A stretch of DNA of 64,000 nucleotides from Blastocladiella emersonii ATCC 22665 (lineage: Eukaryota; Blastocladiomycota; Blastocladiomycetes; Blastocladiales; Blastocladiaceae), in assembly GCA_025594325.1 (NCBI GenBank), contig JANHCV010000010.1, forward strand, positions 124,001-188,000. The letters run 5' to 3'. The translations under genes and the position numbers were made by a program. Below are positions 42,794-55,254 of this stretch, in pieces. Below the pieces are notes generated by a model that searched no databases, was not told the origin of the DNA, and saw only the letters and a program-made list of their open reading frames with translations. Within the stretch, counting starts at the first letter, position 1; every line of letters starts with the position of its first letter.

Positions 42794-43584
42794 TCAGAGA
42801 TGCATTCCGTGCTGAGAGAAGCCACGCGGGATCACGGTCAGCTCGACAAACACGTCGCAGCCCGTCGACGCCGTCGTCAGCTTGTACCGGTCGGCCGCCG
42901 TGTACAGCGACTCGAGGGACTTGAGGCCCGGCGTGATGCCGAGAAAGTGTGCTACACCCGCGGGTGGCAGGTCAGCTGTCCATAGGCTGAGAACATCGAA
43001 CGCGAGCAGGTGTACCCTTGAGCGAGTCCATGAACGAGCCGTGCGGCCGCCACGTCGGGCACTCGAGCTGATGTGTCCCGGGCGTCATGGGGATGCTCAC
43101 GATGCCGTATCCGACTATCGATGGTGGTGTGTTAGTCGATAGTTCGTGACCGGACGTTTCCGCGTACTGAGTTGGTATCGTCCAAACATGTCCTGGCGCA
43201 GCAGCTCGACGGCAAGCTTGGGCCAGCCCTGCACCGAGCGCGTCGCGAGATGAAGGTCTACGCTCTTCTTCTTGAGAGTGAGCGACCGATCCCGCGCGTA
43301 CGATGCGAGTCCACGCACCGATCGGGTGCGACCACACAACCCACTCGCCGTCCTGCTCGATCCCACACGCACGTCAGCCCTCGCCTTACCTGTCGGGATA
43401 GTCAATCTCGACGCACCGCGGGCAGGTCGACGTGCGTCTGTGCAGTCGAGCAGCCCTCGACCGTGTTCCACTGCGTGCCACTGACCACGGTCCACCGGCA
43501 CGCGAGGCCGGCCCCGCCAGTGAGCTGCCCAGCTTCGCGAACCTGTGCGCCCTGCAGAGTGCCGATGAGATGGAGCTCGGCCAT
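42794..43584 (-). CDS. B9D2: B9 domain-containing protein B9D2 (ciliary transition zone)
   Basis: Component of the MKS/B9 module at the transition zone of cilia and flagella, controlling membrane protein entry. Five exons: 43584-43417, 43352-43319, 43257-43168, 43114-43016 and 42951-42794, 182 residues (human B9D2 has 175). The spliced protein follows B9D2 throughout: [103 protein letters not shown]. Three of its junctions fall inside conserved motifs, which strongly supports the exon calls. Fungi that lost the flagellum lack this gene, so its presence indicates zoospore formation. It is head-to-head with the TmcB-like gene. Confidence 0.95.
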
Positions 43585-44327
43585 GACGGTGGTGACGTCA
43601 AGTTACGTGAACCACAACGTTTTCATCGAAGACCAGCAGTGCGGCGGTGTGCCAGGGGTTGATCTGCGAGTCTCCGTGCCACGGTCACGCGAGGCGTGGG
43701 ATGCGAGGCGCGAGACGCGTCTCCCGAGATCACGCGACAATCCCGTGGTTTCGACGCGTCTCCCGATACGCGTCGCGGAAGTCGGCCCGCTGGCACGTCT
43801 CCCCGCAAGAGCTCGAGACGAGTGGCTGCATCTCGCCGCCAAGAAGGTTACCCGCCGGCTCAGCAGACCGGCCGGTCCACACAGCTTGCTCAATCGCGTG
43901 CTGCCCTCTGACGTGGCCTGTATCGTGTCTCCCGCCTCCCGCCCGACCGGCTCAGCACCAGCCCTGCTTGTTTTGTGTCGCGTGCCTGTTGGCGGCCAGA
44001 ATGATTCGGGCAGAGCCGCGAAGAGCCGTCGCCCGCCGCGAGCGCCTGCACCACCCCACCACCTCGTGTGGCGGACGAGGCCGCGCGCTGAGCTCTCCGT
44101 GCTCTCACCTCGCTCGCCACTGTTCACCATCCTCTGAACGACCTGTCTCCGCTGGCCGCCGATCCCTCGCTGCCGATTCCCCTAGACCTAGCGCACGCGC
44201 GCCGCGATCCAGTATCACGAAACTGCGCGAGCATCCGACACGGCGAGACTATACCCACCTCCGCTCCATCCCCACCCACTCATAGACCGTCCTCCAATCA
44301 TCTCGTACCCCCTCGCGCCAACCGATC
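43585..44327. promoter_or_regulatory. Divergent intergenic region, B9D2 / TmcB-like
   Basis: About 740 bp. It contains a perfect GAGACGCGTCTC palindrome at about 43712 and two further CG-rich ACGCGT/ACGCGTC boxes within 60 bp (about 43754 and 43768). No gene seen. Confidence 0.5.
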
Positions 44328-47300
44328 ATGCCGGGCTACGAGGCCATGGGCGGCACGCCCAACACGGGCACGATCCGACGGCTCCGAGACGCCCTGTTCT
44401 TCGTTCTTTACGTCATGATGGGCCACAAGGAGTCGATCCGGCCCAACTACGCCAGCGGCGTCCTTCACATTGTCGCCGACTGGGTCCACTTTGCCGGGTT
44501 CATCCTCGGCGGGCATCACTTCAACTTGTACGCTCCGCGCCCGATCCGCACCGCACTTCGACGCTGACACACGACGACCGACGTGTAGCGGCGCTCTCAC
44601 CGACGCCTACGCGCAGATCGTCGTGTTCCTCCAGTTCCGGCTGCTGAACAAGGCCGAGATGCCGACCGTCGAGTTCATGGTCGCGTTCTGGGCCTTCGTG
44701 TTCCTGACTGCCGTCATCGTCGGTATCACGACGCTCGTCGCCTTCGCCTTCACCAAGCGCGACTTCAAGCAGGTGTGGGCCATCAAGGTGCTCGCGCTGC
44801 TCGTCGCCGTCGTCATCCGCGTGTTCGTCGTCTCGAGTCTGTCGACCATGCTGCTGCCGTGGTTCTGCGACCCGTCCACGCAGCGCGTCATCCAGTTCCA
44901 TGGCGTCCAGTGCTACTCGATCACGCAGGAGTGGCTCGCCCCCGCCATCGCCGGCCTGCTCGCCACGGTCCTGCTCGTCCCGTTCCTCGTGTGCAACGTG
45001 CTCACCAAGGTGTCGCTCCGCTTCCCGCGTAACGAGCTGCTCGCGTGCAGCGTCACCTCGTTCAACCTGCTCAGCGTCGGCGCCATTGTCGTGTTTGTCA
45101 TCGAGGCCGAGTACCTCGGGCTGGCCGTCCACGCGCCGGTCCTCGCCGCGGCCATCTACCTCGCGATCCTGGTCCTGCTCGAGTACCACCTGCTGCAGAC
45201 GCTGCCGTACCACCACATGTCGACGACCAAGTGGCAGTCGGTGGCTACCATGTCGCTTATCTGGCTCGCCTTCTGCGCGCTGATCTCGGCCGCGTCGCCC
45301 GAGAACAAGAACCACGAGAATCGCGCCATCGACTACGTCATGATCCTCGGCTTCCTGCCGGCGTGCGTCTTCGGCTACCGGCTCGCGACGGCGCGCATCC
45401 TCGTCGTGCAGCGGCTCAGCTACCTCGTCCAGATGGAGGCGGACGCGGTCGAGGAGCCCGGCATGATCCGCATCGGTTCTGCGCGTCCGACGATCCACAT
45501 CACGGGCACGAGCGGTGGCGGTGGTGGCGGCATGGACGGGCTCGTCCGCGGTAGCCACATGGGGCTGGCCATGGGCATGCTCGGGTCGAGCGGCAACGGC
45601 GACACGCTCGGTTCGCTTCGCGGCGGCGGGGGTGGCTGTCCTGTCATGCCGCGCCGCAGCTCGGTCAACGTCGGCGCCAACGGCGGCGTGATGCGCCCGT
45701 CGGCCAACCACCTGCACGAGAAGTACCTCAACAACCCCTTCATCTCCGGCATGCTCGAGAGCGTGCACCACGTCGAGATCATCGGCCGGCTGCTGATCCG
45801 CCGCGGCGCGTTCCGCGCGGCCGAGGCATGGTACCGCGCCGCGCTGCGCATCCACGTCAACCACGTGCGCATCAGCATCCTGTACTGCGCGCTCGCCGAC
45901 ACGATCCAGGCCGACCGCACGTCCGCGGGAGTCGACGGGCCCATGGGTTCGGCCACCGACGCGACGTCGTGGGACGTGATCCCGACGCTCTCGCCGTCGC
46001 TCACGTCGCAGTTCCAGCTCTTCTGCCGCGACATGGACCGCGAGCAGAAGTCGGCGACCAAGGACGTGATCAGCGGCACCGACAAGCTCGACCTGCTGCA
46101 GTACGTCGAGTTCCAGCGGTCGTACTCGGAGGCTAAGCGGTACCACGCCAAGTGCGTCGACTCGATCCAGCAATTCTGGATTCTCTTTCTGTCGCGCCGC
46201 GTCCAGTTCCAGTCCTTCTCTTCGGCCGTGCGCACCATCATCACCAACACGCGTCGGGCCGACGACTTTTACAAGCAGCTGCTCTCTCGCGTACGTGGCT
46301 ATACTGCGCATCGTGATCAGTGACGTGCTGACAAAACCTCTCCGTTTTGTAGTACCCCAAGGCGACGCACATTCTCTCGTCGTACGCCGGGTTCGCCAAG
46401 CTGGTGCTCAACGACACGGAGCTGGCTGAGACGTACTCGGGGCTGGCCGAGGCGGCGCGCATCCGCGACGAGGAGCTCGCCAAGGACGGCGCGGCCAGCG
46501 GCCAGGACGGTGGGACCGGCGCCTTCACCCAGTACTCGCGCAACGCCGTGGTCCAGATCAACGAGCACGGCACCATTGTCGAGGTCAACGGCGGCGCCCT
46601 CAAGACGTTCGGCTACCGGACCGCGCACGAGCTCAAGGAGCGGTACGTCCGCGTGCCATGTCACGTTCGAGCAGCCGGCACTAACATCTATTCGCCGATC
46701 TGTGTAGCAACATCAACATCCTGATCCCGCAGCCGTGGAAGAGCTTCCACGACGAGTTCCTCGAGCGCTTCCGGTCGACCAACATCAAGCGCATCATCGG
46801 CGCCAAGCAGTCCATCTTCGGGCTGCACGCGCAGGGCCACGCGTTCCCCATGGAGCTCATGGTCATGGAGATGAAGGGCACGCGTCGCCTGTTCGCCGGG
46901 CTCGTGACGGCGGTCCCCGAGGCCAACGATAAGACGGCCGTCATCCTGATCAACGCGCAGGGCATCATCCAGATGGCCAACAAGCGCGCGTGCGCCATGT
47001 TTGACTACAAGCCGAGTGAAATGGTCGGCAACAACGTGTCCATGATCATGGCCAAGGAGCACGCCGCGCAGCACGACGGGTACCTCGCGCGGTTCCTGCA
47101 GACAGGTAACGCGCGCGTCATCGGGCTGCCCGGGCGCAACCTCATGGGCGAGGACAAGAGCGGGCGGCCGGTGCCCATCTCGCTCAAGGTCGAGGAGGAC
47201 ATGATCAACGGCGAGGTCTTCTTCCGCGGCACCATGATCGACACGCGCGACCTCGTGGCCGAGGTGTTCGTCAGCTCGCTCGACGGCACGATCCGCAACT

Positions 47301-50300
47301 GCAACTCGGACGCGCTCATGCTGTTCGGGTACGACCGCGAGGGCATCGTCGGCCAGAACGTCAACATCCTCATGCCGGAACCGTACCGCTCCTTCCACGA
47401 CGGGTACCTCGAGCGGTACCGCCGCACGCGCGTCTCGACCATCATGCGCGCGACCGAGGGCCGCGTGCTGCCGGCGTGCCACAACGACGGCACGACGTTC
47501 ACGGTCAAGCTCAAGGTCAAGGCCGCCGGCAGCAGTTTCGGTGCGGGTGACTCGCTGTTCCATGCGATTCTTGTGCGCGTCGGCGACGAGGACCTGGTCA
47601 ACGCGCAGCAGCTCAAGATCGACGGCCGCGTCAACCTCGACGCGAACGGGACCATCACGGTGCTCGGCAAGGCCATCGCGGCGACGCTCGGGTACTCGGC
47701 CAACTCGGCCGAGCTGTCCAAGTATACGGTCTCGTCGCTGTTCCCTCCGCTGGCCGACATGCCGATGCAGGGGACGCACCAGAGCGTGCTCGAGGCGCTG
47801 CTCGCGACACAACCCGCGCAGATCCGGTACGCGATCATGCTGCGGCGCGACCGCACGCTGATTCCGGTCTCCGTGTGCGGCGTCATGAACGAGGACAACG
47901 ACGACTCGGGCGACATGGCGATCCAGTGCGACGACATTTTGTCCAAGGAGGGCCTGCTGCTGCTCGACGCGCACGGCGCCATCACGCAGGCCAACGAGCA
48001 CATCTCGGTCCTGTTCGGGTTCTCGGCCGACGAGGTGCAGGGCCAGTCGATCAAGTTCCTGATCCCGGACCTGCAGGTCGCCGGCCCTGGCGGCAACGGC
48101 GCCGAGGCGGCCGCGGCCATGGCGCGCCAGTCGCTCACGGGCATCCACCAGGACTCGACGCGGTTCCCGGCGCTCGTCGAGCTCGCCAAGCGTGTCACGG
48201 GCGACGAGACCAACTACCTGCTGCGCGTCACGCACGGCCCGCTCCCCGTGTCCAAGCTGCCCCGAGACCTCCTGCGCATGATCCAGCTGCCCGGTTCTAC
48301 GTCGCGCAGCCAGCCGTTTGCCGCCGCGAGTGATCTCGGCTCGCAAATGTCGTCGAGCGACGCGTCGACGCGCCAGACGGCGCAGCTCGGCCAGATGTCG
48401 GCCGGCGAGCTTCCAGCACCCGCTCACCTCGCGACCGGATCGCCCCTCGCGGCGGCGCCCATGTACCCGAGCCACCTCAACTCGCCGCTCCCCGACTCGT
48501 CCGAGTCGCTCGAGGAGGCGATTCGCGTCGGCGGCACGGTCGGCGCCACCGCCATCGCCTTCACCGTGACCAACGAGCGGCTCCCGCCGCTCATGGCCCA
48601 CCAGACGCCGCCGCCCGGCCAGTCTGCGTCGGGCTGCCCGTTCGGAGCCGGTGCGCAGGACGGACACGGTACCGGCCATGGGTCGGGCAGCACCTCGGCC
48701 AGCGGGAGCGGCAACAGTATCAGCGTCCCCGGCCCCAAGGCGCGCTTCCTCGTGCCGCAGGGCTCCTCGCTCAGCGCCATCGACGAGTTCAACAGTCGGC
48801 TCGGTCTCGAAAACCTGTCGGCGGGCAGTCTCCCGGCGCCGTCTCCGACGCCGTACGCGAACCAGTCGATCGCCACGATGCAGTCGATCAACCACCACGG
48901 TCCGCCGCAGTCGGGGACCATCCCACGCAGCATAGCCAGCCGGCCCATGACCTCGGGCACCATCGAGCGGAGCAGCCACACCCGCAAGCGCGAGTCGAGC
49001 CTCACGCTCGGCAGCACCATCATGGGCTTCCGCCAGCACTCGGCCGCGGCGCGCGGTGAGGGCAACACGTCCGTGGCCATGTCGCAGTCGTCGCAGGACT
49101 CGCTTCCCTACGCCTCGAGCGACGCGGGCAGCCAGTCGACGGTCAACGGCAACGCCAATTCGGCCGACTCGCGCCTGATCCTCGCGTGGAAGAACTCGTC
49201 GCGCAACCCGCTCCACGCCAACCTGCTCAATCGGCTCCGCGTCAGTCTGGTACTGCTGATCGTGGCCGCCATCGCCGCGCTCGTCGTCAGCAACCTGCAG
49301 AACGTCGAGCACTTCAACGTGATCCGGCTCGCGGCCTCGCACAACCCCATCGTCACCGACATCATGCACACGGTCGAGCAACAGTACTACTGCGGCACCA
49401 TCGCGAACGCGTCGTCGTCGGTCCTGTGCACGGACGCGCTCGGTCTTCGCCTCGCCACGCTCGCGACGCGCCTCGCCGACTACAGCGCCCAGTTCAGCAA
49501 CCTCGCGTCGGCGATGCCCGGGACCAGCATCTTCGTCCCGCGCAGCGTGAACCTCGTCCAGTTCGCGAGCGACGACCCGACCGTGGCCACGACTATGGTC
49601 GCGTCCGACATGTGGCAGACGTTGACGCGCGTGGCGGCTGCCACGGCGACCGTGGCCAACATCACTGGCAACCCGACTGCCAGTCGCGACTGGCAGTTCC
49701 TCGTGCAGAACAAGGACGCGATCCTCGGCGCCGTGCTCAGCATGGGCAGCCTGCTCGACGATGTGATGGCCATGCACTCGGGGCAGCGCACCGTGTTTGT
49801 CCAGACCGTCAACTTTGCTTTCATCGGGTTCGCCATGGTACGGCGCGTGCACGCTTCCCTTAGAATTGAATCGCATCAGATCACTCACAAAGCGCTCATC
49901 TGTGTAGCTCACTCTCTTCGCCTTCATCTGGCCCGAGCTGCACGCCCTCAACAAGGAGCGCAGCAAGGCGCTGGTCCTGATCGCGCGCATGCCGCGGCAC
50001 GTCATCTCGTTCCTCGCGTACCAGGTGTACGAGATGGACGATGTCGACAACGACAACGACTTTGGCGACGAGGACTCGCCGACCCACGGTGACCAGACCA
50101 ACAACAACTCGCTCCCGCTGCTGCAAGAGGCGCAGCACGGCAAGGGCATGAGCGACGCCAACGCCGACTCGCTGTCCGAGACCAAGCGGCGCAAGTTCAA
50201 GGGCGCTCGCGCGCGCAGCGCGTCGGGCAACAACAACGAGAATATGTCGCGCAGCGCGAGCGGGCCGTTCGCCGGCGGCCGCGGCGGCAACGGGGCGAAC

Positions 50301-51206
50301 GCGACGACGGTCGTGGCGCAGACCGACTACTGGGCCTACGTCCTGTTCACGGCCATGTACACGCTGATTGTGATCCCGTGCGCCGCGATCCTGTCGGCGA
50401 ACGCCGTCGACAACGTGACGCAGACGCAGTACCTGCTGCGCGGCGTCAGCAACTCGATCCAGACCTACACGACGCTGTACCCGATCTCGGCGTACGCGCT
50501 CGAGCTCACGCGGCCCGGCGCCAACTGGACGGCTCGCGCGGCGCAGCTGCAGACGGCTATCACCAACGTCCGCGCCGGGTTCAACTCCATCAACACGGAC
50601 GTCGGCAGCTACCCGAGCCCGACCGCGTACCGCTCCCTGCTCCAGCAGCCGTACAAGTACGTCGACGGCGTCAACAGCCCGTTCCTCGCCAACGTATCCT
50701 CGACCAAGGGCTTCGCGTTCATCGTCGACGACGTGGTGCAGGCCGCAGCGGTGCTCGTCAACGCGGTCCCGACGATGGCGTCCAGCAGTAGCACAACTCG
50801 CGTGATCTCGGCGACGGCGCAGCGCGCGCTCGAGACGCTGCTCACGATCGGGCCGGGCCAGCTGTACCTCGGGTGCGAGACGCTGGCGTGGCTGCACCTG
50901 GGCGACTTCGAGGCGCTCACGTCGCGCGAGAAGCAGCTGCAGAGCGACATGCACATCCTCAACCTGTTCCTGGTGCTCGTCGTCTTCTACGGGCTGTACC
51001 GGTTCCAGCAGAGCATGCGCGAGGACATCAAGCAGAACTGCCTGCTGCTCATGATGGTCCCGCAGACGGTGATCCGCAAGCACCGCCCGCTGCGCGTCTA
51101 CCTCCGCAGCATCTGCTCCGAAATTCGGCGGCACCTCGGGACCTCAGCGGCTACCAACGGGACTAGCGACCAGGGAACGGCCGTGGACGTGCCACCACGG
51201 GATTGA
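44328..51206 (+). CDS. TmcB-like polytopic membrane protein with five PAS-type repeats
   Basis: Five exons: 44328-44527, 44589-46290, 46353-46642, 46708-49837 and 49908-51206, about 2206 residues. The N-terminal 360 residues carry roughly eight membrane helices (for example FMVAFWAFVFLTAVIVGITT). A helical region (LESVHHVEIIGRLLIRRGAF, RAAEAWYRAALRIHVNHVRI) corresponds to the TPR-like domain of TmcB/TmcC proteins. Five PAS-like units start near residues 694, 806, 914, 1035 and 1145, each with an I-x-x-x-N-x-x-A-x-x-x-F-G-Y pattern. A Ser/Gly-rich linker follows, then a second membrane region with helices near 1569, 1765, 1914 and 2124. The Dictyostelium tiny-macrocysts name refers to family similarity; a sensory role is inferred from the PAS units. 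Confidence 0.88.
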
Positions 51207-51585
51207 TTGGTTTCTGTTCTCGCGGGCGTGTGATCGGTCTAGCAATTAGCATACTATAGAAATTCTTGTATACTCATCACCCCTTCACCTGAAATCTGCG
51301 CTGTGATCGTGATGGGCACGGAAAGTTCTCGCTGAGGGCGGCCCTCCACAGCAATTCCTGGTCATGACCCGCGTCTCTTGGTCGCGAAAAGCCGGGGCGT
51401 TCTCTTCTGTGCATACTCACAAGTGTCAGTGCACCGAGATTTCTGTCCAGCCCACGTCCATGGTCGCGGCTGGCGCTGGCCTGATCACGGTCGATGGTCA
51501 TGATCATGGCCACGACCATGAACGCTCAAGTTCCCCTCGCCCGATACTCATCCTCGTCCAAGCCAATGCTTTTATCGTTCTATAC
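51207..51585. other. Convergent 3' intergenic region
   Basis: Between the stops of the TmcB-like and receptor genes; moderately AT-richer, no gene seen. Confidence 0.5.
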
Positions 51586-54500
51586 TCATCCGTTTATAAA
51601 TCCTCGCGGCAATCGCAAACTGTTCCCGTCCAAGACCGTCGACTCGGAATTGAGCGACTTCGACCTACTCTTCCCGCGTATCGCGGCGAGGGAAAGCCGC
51701 GGCGGCCTCGCGGGCACCGGCTCGCTGACGGTGCGGGTCACGGCGACGAACGCCGTGTTGATAGCCGCGCGCCACTCGTCGACCGCGGCCGCCGACGGCA
51801 GCTGGACGAGCCACTCTCCCTCGACGCGCATCGCCGCCGCCGCCGACCCGCCGACGCTACTGCTAGACGCGGAGATGACGAGCTGATCCGCGCCTACTCC
51901 GCCGACGAGGCCCGGGAACGCCGCGCTGACGCAAGTCCACCATGTCCACCCGCGCGTCCCGTTCGCCGGCAGAACCGCGAGCACGGGGACGCCGGGCAGC
52001 AGGACCAGCGTCGCGCCGAGCCACGGGTCCGGGAGCGACGGTCGTCGGATGAAGGGACGGCCGCGCGAGAGCGTGGTGCGCAGGCGGCGCAGGGCGGCGT
52101 CGGGCTGGATCCGCGCCGTGGCGAGCGCGATGAGCGACGGCTGCACCGTGATGCGCGTGTTGAGAATCGAGTCGCGTGGGCCGGCGGGTGTGGCGGTGGG
52201 TTCGGGGGTCGCGGCCGTCAGCAACGTGGGCGGGATGAGACGCGACGTCGAGGTCGAGTCATTTGTAACGGGGAGCATCGGCGGCGCGAGCAGGTTGAGG
52301 AGGGCGGGTGTGAGCATCGGGGTGGTCGCCACGGTCGCCGTGACGACGACCTCGGGCGGGCACCGCGAGCTGCACTCGGATCCCTCCTTGACAGTCGAGA
52401 GTCCCGGCTCCCCGACAGCCATGGCCGCGACGACGTCGCCAATGACCGACTGCCACTGGGTGTCGTGGCCCATGGACGAGAGCCCGCCACCGCCGGGCTT
52501 ATTTCCACCCCCGCCGAACCCGTACGACGCGGACCGCTGAGCAAACGAGGCTCCAGCGCCGGTTCCGCCCTGCGTCATCATCTCGAGCCCAGTCCCCGCG
52601 CGCCCGAGGACGAGCAGCGACGAGTTGTACCCGAGCACCCTGGCGAGCCGCGCGACGAGCGACGCCTGGAACACGGGTCCGACGGCCGTCACCGCGACGG
52701 CGGCGACGAGCGCGAGCGACGCGAAAAGGCACCGCGCCGTGACGAGGACGCGGAGGTCGCCCGTGTCGATGCGGATCCAGACGTCGAGGACTGCGGCCGG
52801 GAGCGCGGCGGCGAGCAGGAGCCACGCGGTCCGGACCGTCGTCGGCTCGTAGTACACGGACACGACGTTGCGGATGCGCAGCAGGATCCACGCGGTGGCG
52901 GCCGCGACGGCGAGGTGGGCGAAAGCGACAGCGGCCGCGGCAGCGATCACGAGCCCCGCGCCGGGCTCGCCGAGGTGCGGAATCGCCCGGCACACGGTCG
53001 CGTAGGTGCCGGACGATGTCAACGCAAAGTCGACGAGCGTCGGCGCGACAATGTGCGAGCCGGGAAGCACCGCAGCCCACGCCGCGGACCACAGGCCGAG
53101 GAGGACCGCCTGCACGCCGGCCACGGCGGCGACCATGGCCATGAGGTGCTTGCTGGACACGCGTAGCGTGACGAGGCGGCCGCGGACGACGGCGCTCAAG
53201 CGGATCCCGGAGAACACGAAGAAGACGCGCCACACGCGCGCAAAGAGGGCGGCCTGGCAGATGACGATCCCGAGACTCGTTAGCCAGACGCGCGCGTGGC
53301 AGGTCGCGGTGCGCGGGAGGGCGACGATGTCGAGCGAGAGACCTACGGCCGCGACCAGCGTGCCGACGAGGTACAGGGCGAGCAGGCCGGGCGAGTGGAC
53401 GCGGAGCGCGGGCAGCTTGCGGTCGACGACGAGGAACCCGATAGCAACGGCGGCGATGAGCGCGAGGAACGTGGACGCGGGCAGTGCAATCGACTTGCCG
53501 AGCGCCGAGATGGGCGTGTACGCGGGGTTTAGCGACACGGGCGCCGGCGGGATCCACGAGGCCCAGACTTCGCGGTTGTCGCGGAGCCACGCGCACGCGA
53601 TGTCGGCAATGGCGTCGGTCGTGGTGATGGCGCGCAGCATGGACATGAGGTCAATGTCGCGCAGCTTGAACGAGCGCAGCAGCGAGTGGACGTGCGGCAG
53701 CTCGCGCTTGACCCACGTCCCGGCCAGCTTCTGGAGGACCTCGGACTGCCAGCCCGACTTGAGAACGGTCGCGTTGGTGCCAGCCAGCGTGCGGTTCCAC
53801 TGCGCCCACGCGCGGGTCGTGTACGGCGGGAGGTGCACGGGCTGCAGCGCAAACTCGCTCGGGATCACTGGATGGCGGACGCAGGGTCAGACTCGAGCCG
53901 TGAAGACATTAGCGGCTGCCGTACGCACATTCGGGGGCCCAGTAGAAAAAAAGACAGCTGCGCTCGACCGTGGCGTTGGCGCGGAACGCAGCCTCCTGGC
54001 GGCGGACGCACGCCGCGATGTGGTCGCGGAACGTGTCTGCGCCGAGGTAGACGACGACGAGGGGCAGGTCGAGGTCAACGACGAGCTGCTCGTTGACGCC
54101 GAACGAGTACGCCGGCGTGACGTGCCAGAGCTCGCGGCACCGGCCCACGTACTTTCCACCGGCCTGGCACTGCGGCGGGACGAAAGCTCCGGACGTGCAC
54201 CACGTGTACGCGCACTCGTCGGACCCCGGCGGGATGGTCATGGAAGGCGTGGTCCCCGCGGGCGGCAGGAGCGCGAGGACCTCGGGCAGCAGCAGGGCGC
54301 GCCACGAGTCGAGGATCAGCTCGCGGTGCAGGTCGGACGTGACGGCGGGCATGTACCACTGGATCAGGCCCTGGTACCCGGTGTTCCCGACAAAGTCGAC
54401 GAGGCCGCGGCGCTGCACGTACTCGAAAAAGTCGACGCGCGAGTCGCTCGGCCACATTTCCATGTGGATGTCGGAGCGGCCGTCGGCGAGCCGAGGGAAC

Positions 54501-54920
54501 GCGCCCACGTCGCCCGGGAATTCGCGCACGGCCACGTCGATCCCGAGCACGTCACGCAGCAGGATCGCAGCCGCGAACGCCGTCAGGTTCGAGCTACGTG
54601 ACTTGCTGGCGTGTCAGACGCCGCTCGCAAGACGGCGGAGAGCAGCGGGCGCACCTGGACCACGCCGCAGCGCTCAGCGTGACGCCGCGGTACTTTGGTC
54701 TCGGCGGGCGCGGCGGGCGCGGCGTGTCGGGCGTGGGCAGCGCGGCCGACGCGTCCTCGACCCACTTGAACGCCGCGGCGACGTTGTTCGGGATACACGG
54801 CGTCACGGTGCGCGGGATCCCGACCGGCCCCGCCATGCCCTGCCCGGCGGCCCGGTGGACGAGCAGCAGCAGCGCGAGGACGAGCAGGGCCGCGGCCGCG
54901 GATGCATGGGGTCGGTGCAT
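51586..54920 (-). CDS. Class C-like 7TM receptor with OpuAC-type substrate-binding ectodomain
   Basis: Three exons: 54920-54655, 54593-53929 and 53867-51586, 1070 residues. A signal peptide (SAAAALLVLALLLLVHRAAG) leads into an ectodomain like bacterial glycine-betaine/proline binding proteins (OpuAC): SSNLTAFAAAILLRDVLG, GRSDIHMEMWPSDSRVDFFE, GNTGYQGLIQWYMP, then FFYWAPELIPSEFALQPVHL, which is completed by the second splice, and IACAWLRDNREVWASWIP. Seven hydrophobic helices follow (about residues 438-705): LPASTFLALIAAVAIGFLVV, GLLALYLVGTLVAAVGLSLD and so on, with a 7TM_3-like layout. The tail is about 365 residues. Likely a surface sensor for a small osmolyte or amino-acid-like ligand coupled to G proteins; the ligand is unknown. 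Confidence 0.85.
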
Positions 54921-55254
54921 GGTGGCGGCTTCATCGCATGGACGATCGAGCAGAGCGCGCGAGCAATCGAGGCGGCCCGAGCGATACGGGATGCTTCACG
55001 TTCACGCCGAGTGCGGGTGGGAGAGCGCAGGTCGTGGACGAGCGCGCGGCGGACACGCGGCTCGGCTCGTTGTTAGCTCGCTCACGTTGTGGCGCGGCGC
55101 GACGCGTTCTCCCACTTCACACAGCACTCGCGAACAGCCGAGGACAAATCGGTTGACAGATCATCAGCAAAAGGGAGTGTTTGTTGTATCATGAGTGAGC
55201 GATATCGCGAGAACGGTTGTTGTTGGATTGGTATGAGGGAGGGAGAGTAAAACA
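54921..55254. promoter_or_regulatory. Receptor gene promoter / PCS 3' flank
   Basis: About 330 bp; no TATA box or gene recognised. Confidence 0.4.

Noticed and set aside
44521-46311. 596-codon minus-strand frame opposite the TmcB-like gene
   Set aside because: Arg/Asp/Glu/His-rich antisense shadow of a confidently assigned membrane protein.
46688-50290. 1200-codon minus-strand frame
   Set aside because: Antisense shadow of the PAS-repeat region; no protein-like composition.
51362-53166. 600-codon plus-strand frame
   Set aside because: Antisense of the receptor 7TM region, with Arg/Asp/Gly-rich composition and no domain.
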